Below, in pieces: positions 7,545 to 16,980 of a stretch of 34,210 nucleotides of DNA; position 1 is the stretch's first letter, and every line of letters begins with the position of its first letter. The DNA is from Gammaproteobacteria bacterium (GTDB lineage Bacteria > Pseudomonadota > Gammaproteobacteria > SZUA-229). The DNA is taken from contig QIHT01000188.1 of assembly GCA_003229115.1 (NCBI GenBank), positions 1-34,210 of the forward strand, in the 5' to 3' direction. The translations under genes and the position numbers were made by a program. The notes under the pieces were generated by a model. The model searched no databases. It worked only from the letters and a program-made list of their open reading frames with translations, and was not told where the DNA came from.

Positions 7545-8051
7545 GTGAACACAGCAATCAGCAGAATGCAATTCTTGCGTGGGGATTTCTCCGGGCAAAT
7601 AGCACCTGTCAGACCACCCTGGTCATGCGCTGAACACACCTTTACTCAATTATGCAATCAATGTGGCAAATGCATTGAGCAATGCCCTACTGACATAATT
7701 AAAACCGGACGAGGCGGCTATCCAGTTATCGAATTTCATTCAGGCGAATGCCTGTTTTGTGATGATTGTGCAACAGCTTGCGAAACCGGTGCGATAAAAA
7801 AAATCGATGTCGTTCCCGCATGGGATATCCGCGCTTCAATAGATACTAATTTATGCCTGACATACCAGAAGGTAGAATGCTTCAGCTGTTCTGATCCTTG
7901 CGAAACACGTGCCATAAAAATGACACCCCAACCTGGCGGCATTTCTATTCCCACACTTATTACTGCGCAATGCACAGGTTGCGGTGCCTGTTATGCCGTC
8001 TGCCCGGTAACAGCCATCAACATAAATTCATTAACACGAGAGGCACTATGA
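7545..8051 (+). CDS. napF: NapF ferredoxin-type protein
   Basis: A 168-residue cytoplasmic Fe-S protein with the NapF-like leader SRMQFLRGDF and cysteine motifs CNQCGKCIEQCP, CLFCDDCATAC, CLTYQKVECFSCSDPC and CTGCGACYAVCP. NapF binds NapA and helps insert or maintain its Fe-S cluster before Tat export. GTG at 7545 is the best start because the NapF leader begins there; ATG at 7566 would cut into it. First gene of the true nap operon; its stop overlaps the napD start (ATGA). Confidence 0.92.
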   Translation: MNTAISRMQFLRGDFSGQIAPVRPPWSCAEHTFTQLCNQCGKCIEQCPTDIIKTGRGGYPVIEFHSGECLFCDDCATACETGAIKKIDVVPAWDIRASIDTNLCLTYQKVECFSCSDPCETRAIKMTPQPGGISIPTLITAQCTGCGACYAVCPVTAININSLTREAL

Positions 8052-8278
8052 ACATTAGCGGCGTACTGGTACATGCCTACCCAGAACATGTCGATTCTGT
8101 AGGACAGTCTCTAGCAGAGCTGGAAGGTGTTGAAGTTCATGGCAACAGTAACGACGGAAAAATAGTGGTGACTGTGGAACAGAATAACGCCAACCACATG
8201 TCAGATATTCTTAACAACATGCAAACCATCCCAGGCGTTCTTTCTGCATCGATGGTTTATCACCAGTTTGAAGAGTAA
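8048..8278 (+). CDS. napD: NapD Tat-proofreading chaperone
   Basis: A 76-residue NapD: it starts MNISGVLVHAYPEH and contains the expected IPGVLSASMVYH. NapD binds the Tat signal of NapA and holds back export until cofactor is inserted. ATG at 8048 overlaps the napF stop; a longer frame upstream runs through napF coding sequence and is rejected. Confidence 0.93.
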   Translation: MNISGVLVHAYPEHVDSVGQSLAELEGVEVHGNSNDGKIVVTVEQNNANHMSDILNNMQTIPGVLSASMVYHQFEE

Positions 8279-8295
8279 GTGCATTAAAAAATATT

Positions 8296-8319
8296 ATTCT
8301 CTAAATACTAATAGAGAAT
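8296..8319. other. 8-bp hairpin between napD and napA
   Basis: ATTCTCTA (8296-8303) and TAGAGAAT (8312-8319) form a hairpin with an 8-nt loop, 26 nt before the napA start. There is no U-tract, so it is not a terminator; a role in napA mRNA stability or relative expression is possible. Confidence 0.5.
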
Positions 8320-8344
8320 ATCAAGGTCACCAGGAGGCCTGATA

Positions 8345-10885
8345 ATGAAATTAACCCGAAGAGCTTTCATTAAGAGCAATGCCATTGCTGCAACTGCCGC
8401 TGCCGCAGGCATCACCATCCCAGGCATTAAAGAAGCCATGGCTAAATCAAAAGACATCATACGCTGGGATAAGGCACCATGTCGATTCTGCGGCACAGGA
8501 TGCAGCGTACTGGTTGGCACAAAGCAAGGTCGCATTGTTGCCACTCAAGGCGATCCCAAATCACCGGTTAATCGAGGACTCAATTGCATTAAAGGTTATT
8601 TCCTGTCAAAGATTATGTACGGCGAAGATCGATTAACAACACCATTGCTTCGCATGACTAATGGCAAGTACGACAAAGAAGGTGATTTCACGCCCGTAAG
8701 CTGGGAAAAAGCTTTCGATGTTATGGAGGAAAAATTCAAAGCTGCACTAAAACATGATATTGCAGCTAATAAAGGTAAAAAGCCAGAAGAGATCGTTTCC
8801 ACCGTAGGTATGTTTGGATCAGGTCAATGGACCGTATGGGAAGGCTATGCCGCATCGAAACTATACAAAGCCGGCTTTCGCTCCAATAACATAGACCCTA
8901 ATGCACGCCATTGTATGGCATCTGCCGTGGGTGCATTTATACGCGGCTTCGGCTCCGACGAACCTATGGGTTGTTACGATGACCTCGAACATGCAGACGT
9001 ATTTGTGCTGTGGGGTTCAAACATGGCAGAAATGCATCCCATATTATGGACGCGCCTGACCGATACACGTCTTAATAAAAAAGACTGTGAAGTACATGTG
9101 CTATCAACCTTCGAGCACCGTTGCTTTGATCTCGGCGATAACAACATGGTGTTTACACCACAAACAGATCTGGCCATTCTTAACTACATCGCCAACTACA
9201 TTATTCAAAACAAAGCGTATGATAAATCTTTTACTGACAAACACGTCAACTTCACAAAAACGCCAACCGATATCGGCTATGGTTTGCGTCCCGAACACTC
9301 TTTGCAACAAAAAGCAAAAAATCCTAATAAGGGAAAATTATCCAACATAAGTTTTGATGAGTACGCCAAATCAGTAGAGCCCTACACGCTTGAATACACC
9401 GCTGAACTTTCTGGCGTGCCTGAAGAAAACTTATTACGTTTAGCCAAAGTCTATGCCGACCCTAAAAAGAAAGTAACTTCTTTCTGGACCATGGGGTTCA
9501 ATCAGCACACTCGTGGTGTTTGGGCTAACGGTCTGGTTTACAACATACATCTGTTAATGGGAAAAATATCCGAGCCCGGCAACAGTCCGTTCTCACTGAC
9601 GGGTCAACCTTCTGCCTGTGGCACTGCGCGCGAAGTTGGAACTTTTTCACATCGCCTGCCTGCCGATTACGTTGTTTCGAAAAAACCACACCGTGACCTT
9701 GCAGAGAAAATCTGGAATTTACCCGAAGGCACCCTAAACGGGAAAAATGGTTACCATGCAGTTTTACAAAATCGCATGCTAAAAGACGGCAAGTTAAATG
9801 CCTATTGGGTTCAATGCAACAACAATGTACAGGCAGCCGCGAACATCAATGAAGAGGTTTTACCGGGGTATCGTAATCCAGCTAACTTTATTGTTGTTTC
9901 CGACCCCTACCCCACAGTAACAGCAACCGCTGCTGACTTGATTCTGCCTACGGCCATGTGGACAGAAAAAGAAGGCGCTTACGGCAATGCAGAACGTCGC
10001 ACACAGTTCTGGCGCCAACAAGTTAATGCGCCGGGCGAGTCGAAATCTGATTTATGGCAAATTGTTGAATTTTCTAAACGATTCAAAGTGGAAGATGTAT
10101 GGCCGGCGGACATCATCGCTAAAAAACCTGAAATGAAAGGAAAAACTTTATACGAAATTTTATTTACCAATGGACAAGTTGATCAGTTTCCTAAAACAAC
10201 TATTCGCGATAACGAGGGCAACATATACGCCAACGATGAAATGGATGACTTCGGATTTTATTTGCAAAAAGGTTTATTTGAAGAATACCGACGCTTTCAG
10301 TACGAAGGCCCAAAGAAAGGACATGAACTAGCAGCTTTTGACGTTTACCACAAAAACCGTGGGCTTCGGTGGCCGGTTATTAAAGGCAAAGAAACCTTAT
10401 GGCGCTACCGCGAAGGACACGATCCTTATGTGAAAACTGGAGAGAAATTTAACTTCTATGGCAACAAGAATGGTAGAGCCAATATCATTACCGCACCTTA
10501 TGAGCCGGCTGCAGAAAGCCCAGATGAAGAATACGATTTATGGCTAAGCACTGGTCGCGTACTGGAACACTGGCACTCAGGCACAATGACTCGTCGAGTA
10601 CCCGAGCTCTATAAAGCTTTTCCGGACGCCGTCATCTACATGCATCCAGACGACGCAAAAGAAAGAGGATTAAGCCGAGGACTTGCTGCCAAAATAGTTA
10701 GTCGGCGTGGTGAAATGAGCGCACGAATAGAAACTCGCGGGCGTAATCGAGTACCTAGAGGTTTAATCTTTGTGCCGTGGTTCGATGCCAGTCGTTTAAT
10801 TAACAAAGTAACACTGGACGCAACCGATCCTTTATCCAAAGAAACAGACTACAAAAAATGTGCCGTTAAGGTTATTAAGGCCTAG
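8345..10885 (+). CDS. napA: Periplasmic nitrate reductase catalytic subunit NapA
   Basis: This 846-residue bis-MGD molybdoenzyme reduces nitrate to nitrite in the periplasm. Tat signal: [20 protein letters not shown]. The 4Fe-4S motif CRFCGTGC plus a later Cys (GLNCIKGY) follows, and ARHCMASAV carries the Cys that ligates Mo in NapA. The C-terminal cofactor domain is intact through [20 protein letters not shown], and the length is normal for NapA. AGGAGG lies 8 nt upstream of the ATG, a strong ribosome binding site. Electrons should arrive through NapC and NapB encoded just downstream; NapD and NapF upstream handle maturation. No napG/napH are in this operon; the homologues in the first cluster might substitute. 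Confidence 0.97.
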   Translation: MKLTRRAFIKSNAIAATAAAAGITIPGIKEAMAKSKDIIRWDKAPCRFCGTGCSVLVGTKQGRIVATQGDPKSPVNRGLNCIKGYFLSKIMYGEDRLTTPLLRMTNGKYDKEGDFTPVSWEKAFDVMEEKFKAALKHDIAANKGKKPEEIVSTVGMFGSGQWTVWEGYAASKLYKAGFRSNNIDPNARHCMASAVGAFIRGFGSDEPMGCYDDLEHADVFVLWGSNMAEMHPILWTRLTDTRLNKKDCEVHVLSTFEHRCFDLGDNNMVFTPQTDLAILNYIANYIIQNKAYDKSFTDKHVNFTKTPTDIGYGLRPEHSLQQKAKNPNKGKLSNISFDEYAKSVEPYTLEYTAELSGVPEENLLRLAKVYADPKKKVTSFWTMGFNQHTRGVWANGLVYNIHLLMGKISEPGNSPFSLTGQPSACGTAREVGTFSHRLPADYVVSKKPHRDLAEKIWNLPEGTLNGKNGYHAVLQNRMLKDGKLNAYWVQCNNNVQAAANINEEVLPGYRNPANFIVVSDPYPTVTATAADLILPTAMWTEKEGAYGNAERRTQFWRQQVNAPGESKSDLWQIVEFSKRFKVEDVWPADIIAKKPEMKGKTLYEILFTNGQVDQFPKTTIRDNEGNIYANDEMDDFGFYLQKGLFEEYRRFQYEGPKKGHELAAFDVYHKNRGLRWPVIKGKETLWRYREGHDPYVKTGEKFNFYGNKNGRANIITAPYEPAAESPDEEYDLWLSTGRVLEHWHSGTMTRRVPELYKAFPDAVIYMHPDDAKERGLSRGLAAKIVSRRGEMSARIETRGRNRVPRGLIFVPWFDASRLINKVTLDATDPLSKETDYKKCAVKVIKA

Positions 10886-10906
10886 AGAACAACACGAGGT
10901 TATATT

Positions 10907-11353
10907 ATGAATAAAAAATTAATCATCATGTTTGTGTTATTTCTTGCCGCAGGATTTAACCAACAGGTAATAGCGGGTGAGCTTCAGTCATTACGCGGCA
11001 GTGTAGATACAGACAAAAATTCTAAAGCTCCCGAACTAAAGAAATACTCAAAAGACGGTGAACCGATTGCGCGTGACTACGTGCAACAGCCACCCTTAAT
11101 TCCACATAAGATAAAAGGCTATCGGGTTAACAAGAACGCTAACAAATGTCTGAGTTGTCATAGTTGGAAAAACTATCGTGAATCAGGCGCGACCAAGATA
11201 AGTCAAACTCACTTCGAAGACAGAGAAAAACATGTACTTGCAAATATATCTGCTCGTCGCTACTTCTGTACTCAGTGCCATGTTCCACAAGTTGTCTCTC
11301 CTCCGCTCGTAAAGAACAACTTTAAACCTGTTGCCGCGATAACTGGCGAGTAA
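10907..11353 (+). CDS. napB: NapB diheme cytochrome c subunit
   Basis: A 148-residue periplasmic protein with a signal peptide (KLIIMFVLFLAAGF...VIAG) and exactly two heme-binding motifs, CLSCH and CTQCH, as in NapB. It relays electrons from NapC to NapA. The spacing (22 nt after napA, 32 nt before napC) indicates one transcript. Confidence 0.95.
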   Translation: MNKKLIIMFVLFLAAGFNQQVIAGELQSLRGSVDTDKNSKAPELKKYSKDGEPIARDYVQQPPLIPHKIKGYRVNKNANKCLSCHSWKNYRESGATKISQTHFEDREKHVLANISARRYFCTQCHVPQVVSPPLVKNNFKPVAAITGE

Positions 11354-11385
11354 ATCTCTCGCCGACCACTTAACGGAACATTGTT

Positions 11386-12012
11386 ATGAATGAAAAAAAA
11401 TCTAACTGTAATGACAAATTTATTTGTCGAATTTGGCAGTTACTTAAAAAACCTTCAGTCAAGTACTCACTTGGTGCTTTACTCGTGGTCGGCTTCATCT
11501 CTGGCATTCTCTTCTGGGGTGCTTTCAATACAGCAATGGAGATGACGAATACCGAGAAGTTTTGTATTTCCTGTCATGAAATGGAAGACACTGTATACCA
11601 GGAATACAAAGAAACCATTCATTACAGCAACCGCACAGGTGTACGTGCAACTTGCCCGGATTGCCATGTACCAAAAGAATGGCATCACAAAGTAGTACGA
11701 AAAATACAAGCCACTAACGAGTTATGGCATAAAGCACTTGGCAGTATCGACACTCTCGAAAAATTTGAAGCTAAACGCCTTACTCTTGCAAAAAATGTCT
11801 GGCGAGCCATGGAAACCACAGACTCTCGTGAATGTCGCAACTGCCATAACTTTGAATTTATGGACTTTGCCGAGCAAGGGCGTCGTGCCGTTAAAGCTCA
11901 TTCTGAGGGACTCACTTCTGGCAGCACCTGCATTGATTGCCATAAAGGTATCGCTCACAAACTACCTGATATGCGTGAAGTTGACTCATCAGCTGTAGTC
12001 GGCGATAAGTAG
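11386..12012 (+). CDS. napC: NapC tetraheme quinol dehydrogenase
   Basis: A 208-residue NapC/NirT-family protein: cytoplasmic N terminus, one membrane anchor ([20 protein letters not shown]), then four CxxCH motifs (CISCH, CPDCH, CRNCH, CIDCH). It oxidizes membrane quinol and feeds NapB. Only 17 nt separate it from pdxS, so the transcript probably continues into pdxST and ubiT. Confidence 0.95.
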   Translation: MNEKKSNCNDKFICRIWQLLKKPSVKYSLGALLVVGFISGILFWGAFNTAMEMTNTEKFCISCHEMEDTVYQEYKETIHYSNRTGVRATCPDCHVPKEWHHKVVRKIQATNELWHKALGSIDTLEKFEAKRLTLAKNVWRAMETTDSRECRNCHNFEFMDFAEQGRRAVKAHSEGLTSGSTCIDCHKGIAHKLPDMREVDSSAVVGDK

Positions 12013-12029
12013 CCACTGCCATCACACTA

Positions 12030-12929
12030 ATGAATAACTTAACAGACAAAAAGCAAAATAAATTTTCCATCAATGTAGGCCTTGCAGAAATGCTCAAAGG
12101 TGGCGCCATCATGGATGTCACCAATGTTGAGCAGGCCAAAATTGCCGAAGATGCCGGCGCCTGCGCGGTGATGGCTCTAGAACGTATCCCGGCCGATATT
12201 CGCCGCGATGGTGGTGTTGCCCGCATGTCTGATCCTGAAATGATTCAGGCGATTAAAGATACCGTTTCTATACCAGTGATGGCCAAGTGCCGCATTGGCC
12301 ATTTTGCGGAAGCACAGATTTTGCAGGCACTGGAAGTCGATTTCATTGATGAATCTGAAGTACTGACCCCGGCAGATGAAACCAATCATATTTTTAAAAG
12401 CGATTTCAAAGTGCCCTTCGTCTGCGGTGCTACCAATCTTGGCGAAGCCCTGCGCCGTATCGGTGAAGGTGCAGCCATGATGCGCACCAAGGGTGAAGCC
12501 GGCAGTGGCAATATTGTCGAGGCCGTGCGCCACATGCGTAACCTGCAGGATGAAATGAAACGACTGACGACACTAGGCAAAGAACAACTGATGGCGGTTG
12601 CCAAAGAACACGGCGCACCGTTTGACCTGGTTTGTTATGTGGCTGAACATGGCAAATTACCCGTGCCCAATTTCTCGGCTGGCGGCATTGCCACACCCGC
12701 TGACGCAGCACTTGTGCGTCAATTAGGCGCAGAAGCGATCTTTGTTGGTTCCGGTATTTTTAAATCCGATGACCCGGCAGCGCGTGCAGCGGCCATTGTT
12801 AAAGCAACCACACACTTTGATGACCCGGCCGTTCTGCTTGAAGTCAGCAGCGGCCTGCAGCCCGGCATGAAAGGACTGGAGATGTCCGAAATTCCTGAAG
12901 AAGAACGTCTTGCAGTCAGGGGCTGGTAA
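12030..12929 (+). CDS. pdxS: PLP synthase subunit PdxS (Pdx1)
   Basis: A 299-residue synthase of the DXP-independent vitamin B6 route; it condenses a pentose phosphate, glyceraldehyde-3-phosphate and ammonia into pyridoxal phosphate. Recognised by [20 protein letters not shown] (Schiff-base Lys), [11 protein letters not shown] (second Lys) and [14 protein letters not shown]. Paired with pdxT 9 nt downstream. Many gammaproteobacteria instead use the PdxJ/PdxA route that ends with O2-using PdxH; PdxS makes PLP directly, without that step. Its place right after napC suggests a tie to anaerobic growth (inference). Confidence 0.96.
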   Translation: MNNLTDKKQNKFSINVGLAEMLKGGAIMDVTNVEQAKIAEDAGACAVMALERIPADIRRDGGVARMSDPEMIQAIKDTVSIPVMAKCRIGHFAEAQILQALEVDFIDESEVLTPADETNHIFKSDFKVPFVCGATNLGEALRRIGEGAAMMRTKGEAGSGNIVEAVRHMRNLQDEMKRLTTLGKEQLMAVAKEHGAPFDLVCYVAEHGKLPVPNFSAGGIATPADAALVRQLGAEAIFVGSGIFKSDDPAARAAAIVKATTHFDDPAVLLEVSSGLQPGMKGLEMSEIPEEERLAVRGW

Positions 12930-12938
12930 GCGTAGCCG

Positions 12939-13550
12939 ATGAATAAAGCTGTTGGCGTACTTGCTTTACAGGGCGCTTATCAAAAACATATCGACATACT
13001 AGGTGCGCTAAACATAGCCGCACAAACTGTGCGCACATCACACGAACTGGCTAGCTGCTGTGCACTGATTATACCGGGCGGTGAATCAACCACGATTAGT
13101 TTATTGATACAGAAAAATAGCTTATATGACCCGATTAAAATTTTTGCAGAAAACCACCCTGTCATGGGTGTATGTGCCGGCATGATCATGATGGCGACCG
13201 AAGTGGATGATGATCGCGTCACCCCCCTGGGATTGATGCCGTTCAAAGCGTTGCGCAATCATTACGGCGCACAGGTGCACAGCTTTACTACTGATATCAC
13301 TATGGATTTCGATAGCAAGGGCCAGACATTTCCTGCCATTTTTATCCGTGCACCCGGTGTTGATAAGGTATCATCGGAGGTTCAGGTATTGGCCAGAAAT
13401 GTAAACAAGAACAGAAATGAAGCTGTCATCCTGAAAAAAGGACAGCACATGGCGCTGTCATTTCATCCCGAGTTAACCGGCGACACACGCATACATAATT
13501 ACTGGTTAAACAACTTTAAACAGGTAACGCCACATGCAAGCATCAAGTAA
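12939..13550 (+). CDS. pdxT: PLP synthase glutaminase subunit PdxT (Pdx2)
   Basis: A 203-residue class I glutamine amidotransferase that releases ammonia for PdxS. Motifs: GVLALQGAYQKH at the start, PGGESTT (oxyanion region), GVCAGM (nucleophile Cys) and SFHPE (catalytic His-x-Glu). Its end overlaps the ubiT start by 17 bp, so translation of the two is probably coupled. Confidence 0.95.
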   Translation: MNKAVGVLALQGAYQKHIDILGALNIAAQTVRTSHELASCCALIIPGGESTTISLLIQKNSLYDPIKIFAENHPVMGVCAGMIMMATEVDDDRVTPLGLMPFKALRNHYGAQVHSFTTDITMDFDSKGQTFPAIFIRAPGVDKVSSEVQVLARNVNKNRNEAVILKKGQHMALSFHPELTGDTRIHNYWLNNFKQVTPHASIK

Positions 13551-14028
13551 TACCACTCCATCACATCCGGTCTTGCCTGCGGCTATTACATTACCATTTA
13601 AGCTCATTCCTTCATTTGTCCATAACAAAGTACTGGCGACTACGCTCAACAGGATTTTTTACCAGGACCTCAAAGAAGGTGAACTGGATTTTCTTCAGGG
13701 AAAAGTTGTACAGATCTCAGTAGAAGATGCCGGTATTGAATACAGTCTTACACTAAACAAGGAAAAACTAACACCTGCGAATAAAAACCAGTCAGTAGAC
13801 GTCTTTCTAAAAGGAACAGTCCATGACTACCTGTTACTGGCAAGTCGTCGCGAAGATGCAGATACATTATTTTTTAGCCGTCGTTTACACATACAGGGTG
13901 ATATAGAATTAGGTCTGCACATAAAAAACTTTCTAGATGGACTGGATATGGATTCACACAAGATTCCTGCATATCTTGAATCGGTATTACAAAAAAGCCT
14001 ACCGGTATATGAACGACTGTTCGGATAA
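13534..14028 (+). CDS. ubiT: UbiT, SCP2-domain accessory factor of O2-independent ubiquinone synthesis
   Basis: A 164-residue SCP2-family lipid-binding protein. The body has the SCP2 pattern (FLQGKVVQISVEDAGIEYSL, SVDVFLKGTVHDYLLLAS, then LHIQGDIELGLHIKNFLDGL), like UbiT/YhbT. UbiT is needed with UbiU and UbiV for ubiquinone synthesis without oxygen; ubiU and ubiV are 1-3 kb away on the opposite strand, which supports the call. It begins inside pdxT and is the last gene of the nap-pdxST-ubiT run. Confidence 0.88.
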   Translation: MQASSNTTPSHPVLPAAITLPFKLIPSFVHNKVLATTLNRIFYQDLKEGELDFLQGKVVQISVEDAGIEYSLTLNKEKLTPANKNQSVDVFLKGTVHDYLLLASRREDADTLFFSRRLHIQGDIELGLHIKNFLDGLDMDSHKIPAYLESVLQKSLPVYERLFG

Positions 14029-14084
14029 TGCATTGACCAGAATAATCACAGAGGCTGTTAGTTTTTTTGACCAGCAACAAATGA

Positions 14085-15023
14085 CTAACGACTAACGACA
14101 CTATTTTTATCCATTCGCTGATAATACCGCAACCGATATAACAGTCTTTTAATATCACCAGAATCTTCAAACCCGGATCGATCGTGCAATACGTTGTTGC
14201 TGACCAGACCCTGACCTGGTTGCAAAATTGTACGATAAATATAAGGCGATGATGAAGCCAGAAACTTTTCCAGTGCTGTTACCGCTGCCTGCGTGACAGC
14301 ATCATGCTTCCATTGAATACTACGAGTTCGCGCTGTATAACGCATATGCAGATTACCATCAGCCAGTACTGAAAAGACCGGCCCGGTACTCACCGGGCGA
14401 ACCACTTTTTTATTGATCACATTTGCTGGAATAGTCATCACATCACTTACCATAAGCGCCCTGATATAGTCCAGATTTTTATCACGTAAATGAATGTAGG
14501 CAATTTCGTGATCCAGCAAAGCATTGCCACCGCCCTTTGCTGCAGGCGAAACACAATGCAGAGACAACGCACAAATTTGATGTTCGGGTGAATTATAGTA
14601 TCCATCGGTATGCCAGTGGATGGGCTTGTCAGTATATGGAATATAATCGCCACGCCACTGACCTGAAACAACTTTCAACGAGGTGACACCATCGTCTGCG
14701 CCCATATTATCATCCAGTTCGGTCAAGCCAAACTGTTCGCCGAGTTTTGCAACTATGGTTTTATCAGGGTTATTTCCAGTATTACCTGCGTAGACAGCCA
14801 TATTGGCTTTTGCTAACCGCGATTGAATCGCGCCGAACTCCGCAGGAGATAGTTTTTTGGGATCATTAATTTCAACAATCAAATCTTCAACTCTATCAGG
14901 GTAATTTTCTAACTTGCTATCTCTCCATATCCGATAAAATTTTTCATTATCAAGCACAAACGGACTACCTAGTCGATAATGATCACTGAATTGCGTAACC
15001 GCTTTTATTGCTGCTTTATTCAT
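14085..15023 (-). CDS. TauD/TfdA-family Fe(II)/2-oxoglutarate dioxygenase
   Basis: A 312-residue protein with the dioxygenase iron triad H138-x-D140 (IHWHTDGYYN) and H280 (NNVLHDRSGF), plus Arg candidates for 2-oxoglutarate binding (RLLYRLRY). Such enzymes hydroxylate small substrates using O2. It is last in the yhcC-ubiU-ubiV operon, and its ATG overlaps the ubiV stop (ATGA, 15020-15023), so the two are translationally coupled. An O2-dependent enzyme made with an O2-independent quinone pathway is unexpected. The substrate is unknown; a role in quinone or lipid chemistry, or at low oxygen, is inference. Confidence 0.82.
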   Translation of the reverse strand: MNKAAIKAVTQFSDHYRLGSPFVLDNEKFYRIWRDSKLENYPDRVEDLIVEINDPKKLSPAEFGAIQSRLAKANMAVYAGNTGNNPDKTIVAKLGEQFGLTELDDNMGADDGVTSLKVVSGQWRGDYIPYTDKPIHWHTDGYYNSPEHQICALSLHCVSPAAKGGGNALLDHEIAYIHLRDKNLDYIRALMVSDVMTIPANVINKKVVRPVSTGPVFSVLADGNLHMRYTARTRSIQWKHDAVTQAAVTALEKFLASSSPYIYRTILQPGQGLVSNNVLHDRSGFEDSGDIKRLLYRLRYYQRMDKNSVVSR

Positions 15024-15964
15024 AATGCCTGACCCTGCTCTCTTGTTATGCTCGTATTATCCATACCAGCACTTCCGCGCCAGTAACCGTCACATTTACC
15101 GTACTGGATATATTTCTGGAGTTTAATTTCTGCGTCACATTCAGTTATATTACCGTGCAGACAATTATAAAAAATATCAATTATCTTCTCTGTGCCGTTA
15201 AATTGCGGACTGATACGTAACACATCGATTTCAAGATTAATGAAATCCTGTATGTCTGTAATAAGATTTTGTGTTTTTGACGACTGGGTTTGTATGCCAT
15301 TAAATACAAGAAATGATTCGTCTTCTCGTGTACGTAGAATTATGCCATCAGGATAATCCATACAAATAAACTGGCAACGGTCTTTGGGTAAGTTATGTGC
15401 GCGCGCAGTAAAACACCTGGCTGAATAAGCGAGTGGCAATCTACCAAAAACAAAAACTTCTGTTTCTACATTTTCTGGTCTGTTTTGATGCAAATGAGTC
15501 AACGTTTCTTTTGATAGCTCAACAGGCAGCGTCCAACGTCTCAAGCCGACCCGGGAAAGCATGGACAGTGTGCCAGAATTATATATATTCACAGCAGGGC
15601 CAGTAACAAATGGTTTCTTACCCGACATTATTTGTACTGCCGCAATATCGTTGGCTTCAACCATATATCGATTATTATTGCATATTGTTCGCAACGAACT
15701 GAATTCCGAATTCGCTTCAAGCAAGGTCAACGTTGACAACACAACTTGCTTACCCGCCTGCTGCAACATATCTGCCACCTCTAACCAGTCATCAAGACGC
15801 ATCACACGGCGTTTTGAACAAACAGTTTCACCCAGATAAACAATATCTACAGGTGATTCAGAAATAGACTTATAAAACCTTAAGACATCATCACGCGACC
15901 AGTAATAAAAAATCGGCCCAAGCGATAACTTCGGCAGACTAGTTTTTAATTTTTCATTATTCAT
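15020..15964 (-). CDS. ubiV: UbiV, O2-independent ubiquinone hydroxylation protein
   Basis: A 314-residue U32-family protein. The 4Fe-4S cysteines have the UbiV spacing: one early (GETVCSKRR), then C-x12-C-x3-C (ARCFTARAHNLPKDRCQFIC). With UbiU it hydroxylates the quinone ring without O2. Start chosen at ATG 15964 (MNNEKLK), 13 nt after the ubiU stop; the longer frame to 16108 overlaps ubiU and is rejected. Confidence 0.93.
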   Translation of the reverse strand: MNNEKLKTSLPKLSLGPIFYYWSRDDVLRFYKSISESPVDIVYLGETVCSKRRVMRLDDWLEVADMLQQAGKQVVLSTLTLLEANSEFSSLRTICNNNRYMVEANDIAAVQIMSGKKPFVTGPAVNIYNSGTLSMLSRVGLRRWTLPVELSKETLTHLHQNRPENVETEVFVFGRLPLAYSARCFTARAHNLPKDRCQFICMDYPDGIILRTREDESFLVFNGIQTQSSKTQNLITDIQDFINLEIDVLRISPQFNGTEKIIDIFYNCLHGNITECDAEIKLQKYIQYGKCDGYWRGSAGMDNTSITREQGQAL

Positions 15965-15977
15965 TTTTTCACTATGT

Positions 15978-16973
15978 TTATTGCCATGGCCGATGGTAAG
16001 CACCAAGAGTCGTCTGCGTGCCTTCAGACATTTTTTCAAGTACCGCAAGCCAATCAGGCTGGGGCTGGTAATTATCTGGACGCTTATGGCATGCATCAAT
16101 CGCTTCACGCCACACTTTTGTTACCTGTGCCACATACGCAGGACTACGCTGCCTGCCCTCAATCTTGATTGCTGCCACACCTACTGACTGCAACTCGGGG
16201 AGAAGTTCCAGTGTATTTAAACTTGTAGGTTCTTCAATTGCATAATACGTATGTCCGTTAACATTAAAACGTCCTTTACATAAAGTCGGATATCCTGCGG
16301 ACTCACCTTCTGAATGACAATCGATCAGTATGTTATTCAGTCTTGTCTCAAGCCCATCTGGAGTTTCCTTCCAGCTAACCGCATTCGCCGGTGAACAGGC
16401 ACCAAACGTATTGGGCGATCTACCGGTCACATAAGAAGATAACAAACAGCGACCTTCCACCATCACGCAAAGACTGCCAAACCCAAACACTTCAACAGGC
16501 ACAGGACTTTGTTGCGCTACCTGTTTAACCTGCTTGATTGACAATACTCGTGGTAACACCACACGTTGAATGCCAAAGTTTTGATGGTAAAAATTAATTG
16601 CCTCAGCACTGGTTGCCGAGGCCTGTACTGATAAGTGCAACCGGAGATCCGGCCAACGTTTTCTGGCATAATCCATCACACCAATATCTGCAAGAATTAG
16701 CGCATCAACACCCAGATCACCGGCATGGTCTACTGCATCCTGCCAACGCGGCCAACCTGAAGGCTGAGGAAAAGTATTGATTGCAACAAAAAGTCTGGTA
16801 CCACGATCGTGGGCATACTGAATACCTTGCAATGCGCGCTTATCATTAAAATTGAGTCCGGCAAAGTGTCGCGCATTGGTATCGTCTTTAAATCCCATAT
16901 ACACAGCATTTGCGCCGTTATCAACAGCCGCTTTCAACGAAGGTAAATTACCTGCTGGACATACCAGTTCCAT
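15978..16973 (-). CDS. ubiU: UbiU, O2-independent ubiquinone hydroxylation protein
   Basis: A 331-residue U32-family protein starting MELVCPAGNLPSLKAAVDNG as in UbiU. The Fe-S cysteines fit GSLCVMVEGRC, FGACSPANAV and LCKGRFNVNG. It forms the UbiUV complex with the next gene. The short gap (7 nt) after yhcC places it in the same operon, behind the FNR-type site at 18014-18027. In E. coli ubiUV is FNR-activated, which agrees. Confidence 0.95.
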   Translation of the reverse strand: MELVCPAGNLPSLKAAVDNGANAVYMGFKDDTNARHFAGLNFNDKRALQGIQYAHDRGTRLFVAINTFPQPSGWPRWQDAVDHAGDLGVDALILADIGVMDYARKRWPDLRLHLSVQASATSAEAINFYHQNFGIQRVVLPRVLSIKQVKQVAQQSPVPVEVFGFGSLCVMVEGRCLLSSYVTGRSPNTFGACSPANAVSWKETPDGLETRLNNILIDCHSEGESAGYPTLCKGRFNVNGHTYYAIEEPTSLNTLELLPELQSVGVAAIKIEGRQRSPAYVAQVTKVWREAIDACHKRPDNYQPQPDWLAVLEKMSEGTQTTLGAYHRPWQ

Positions 16974-16980
16974 AATCTAT

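Noticed and set aside
7898-8047. Upstream extension of napD
   Set aside because: It is a shadow of napF; the NapD consensus begins at ATG 8048.
15965-16108. N-terminal extension of ubiV to 16108
   Set aside because: It overlaps the 3' end of ubiU and adds residues not expected in UbiV; ATG 15964 gives normal length and a 13-nt gap.
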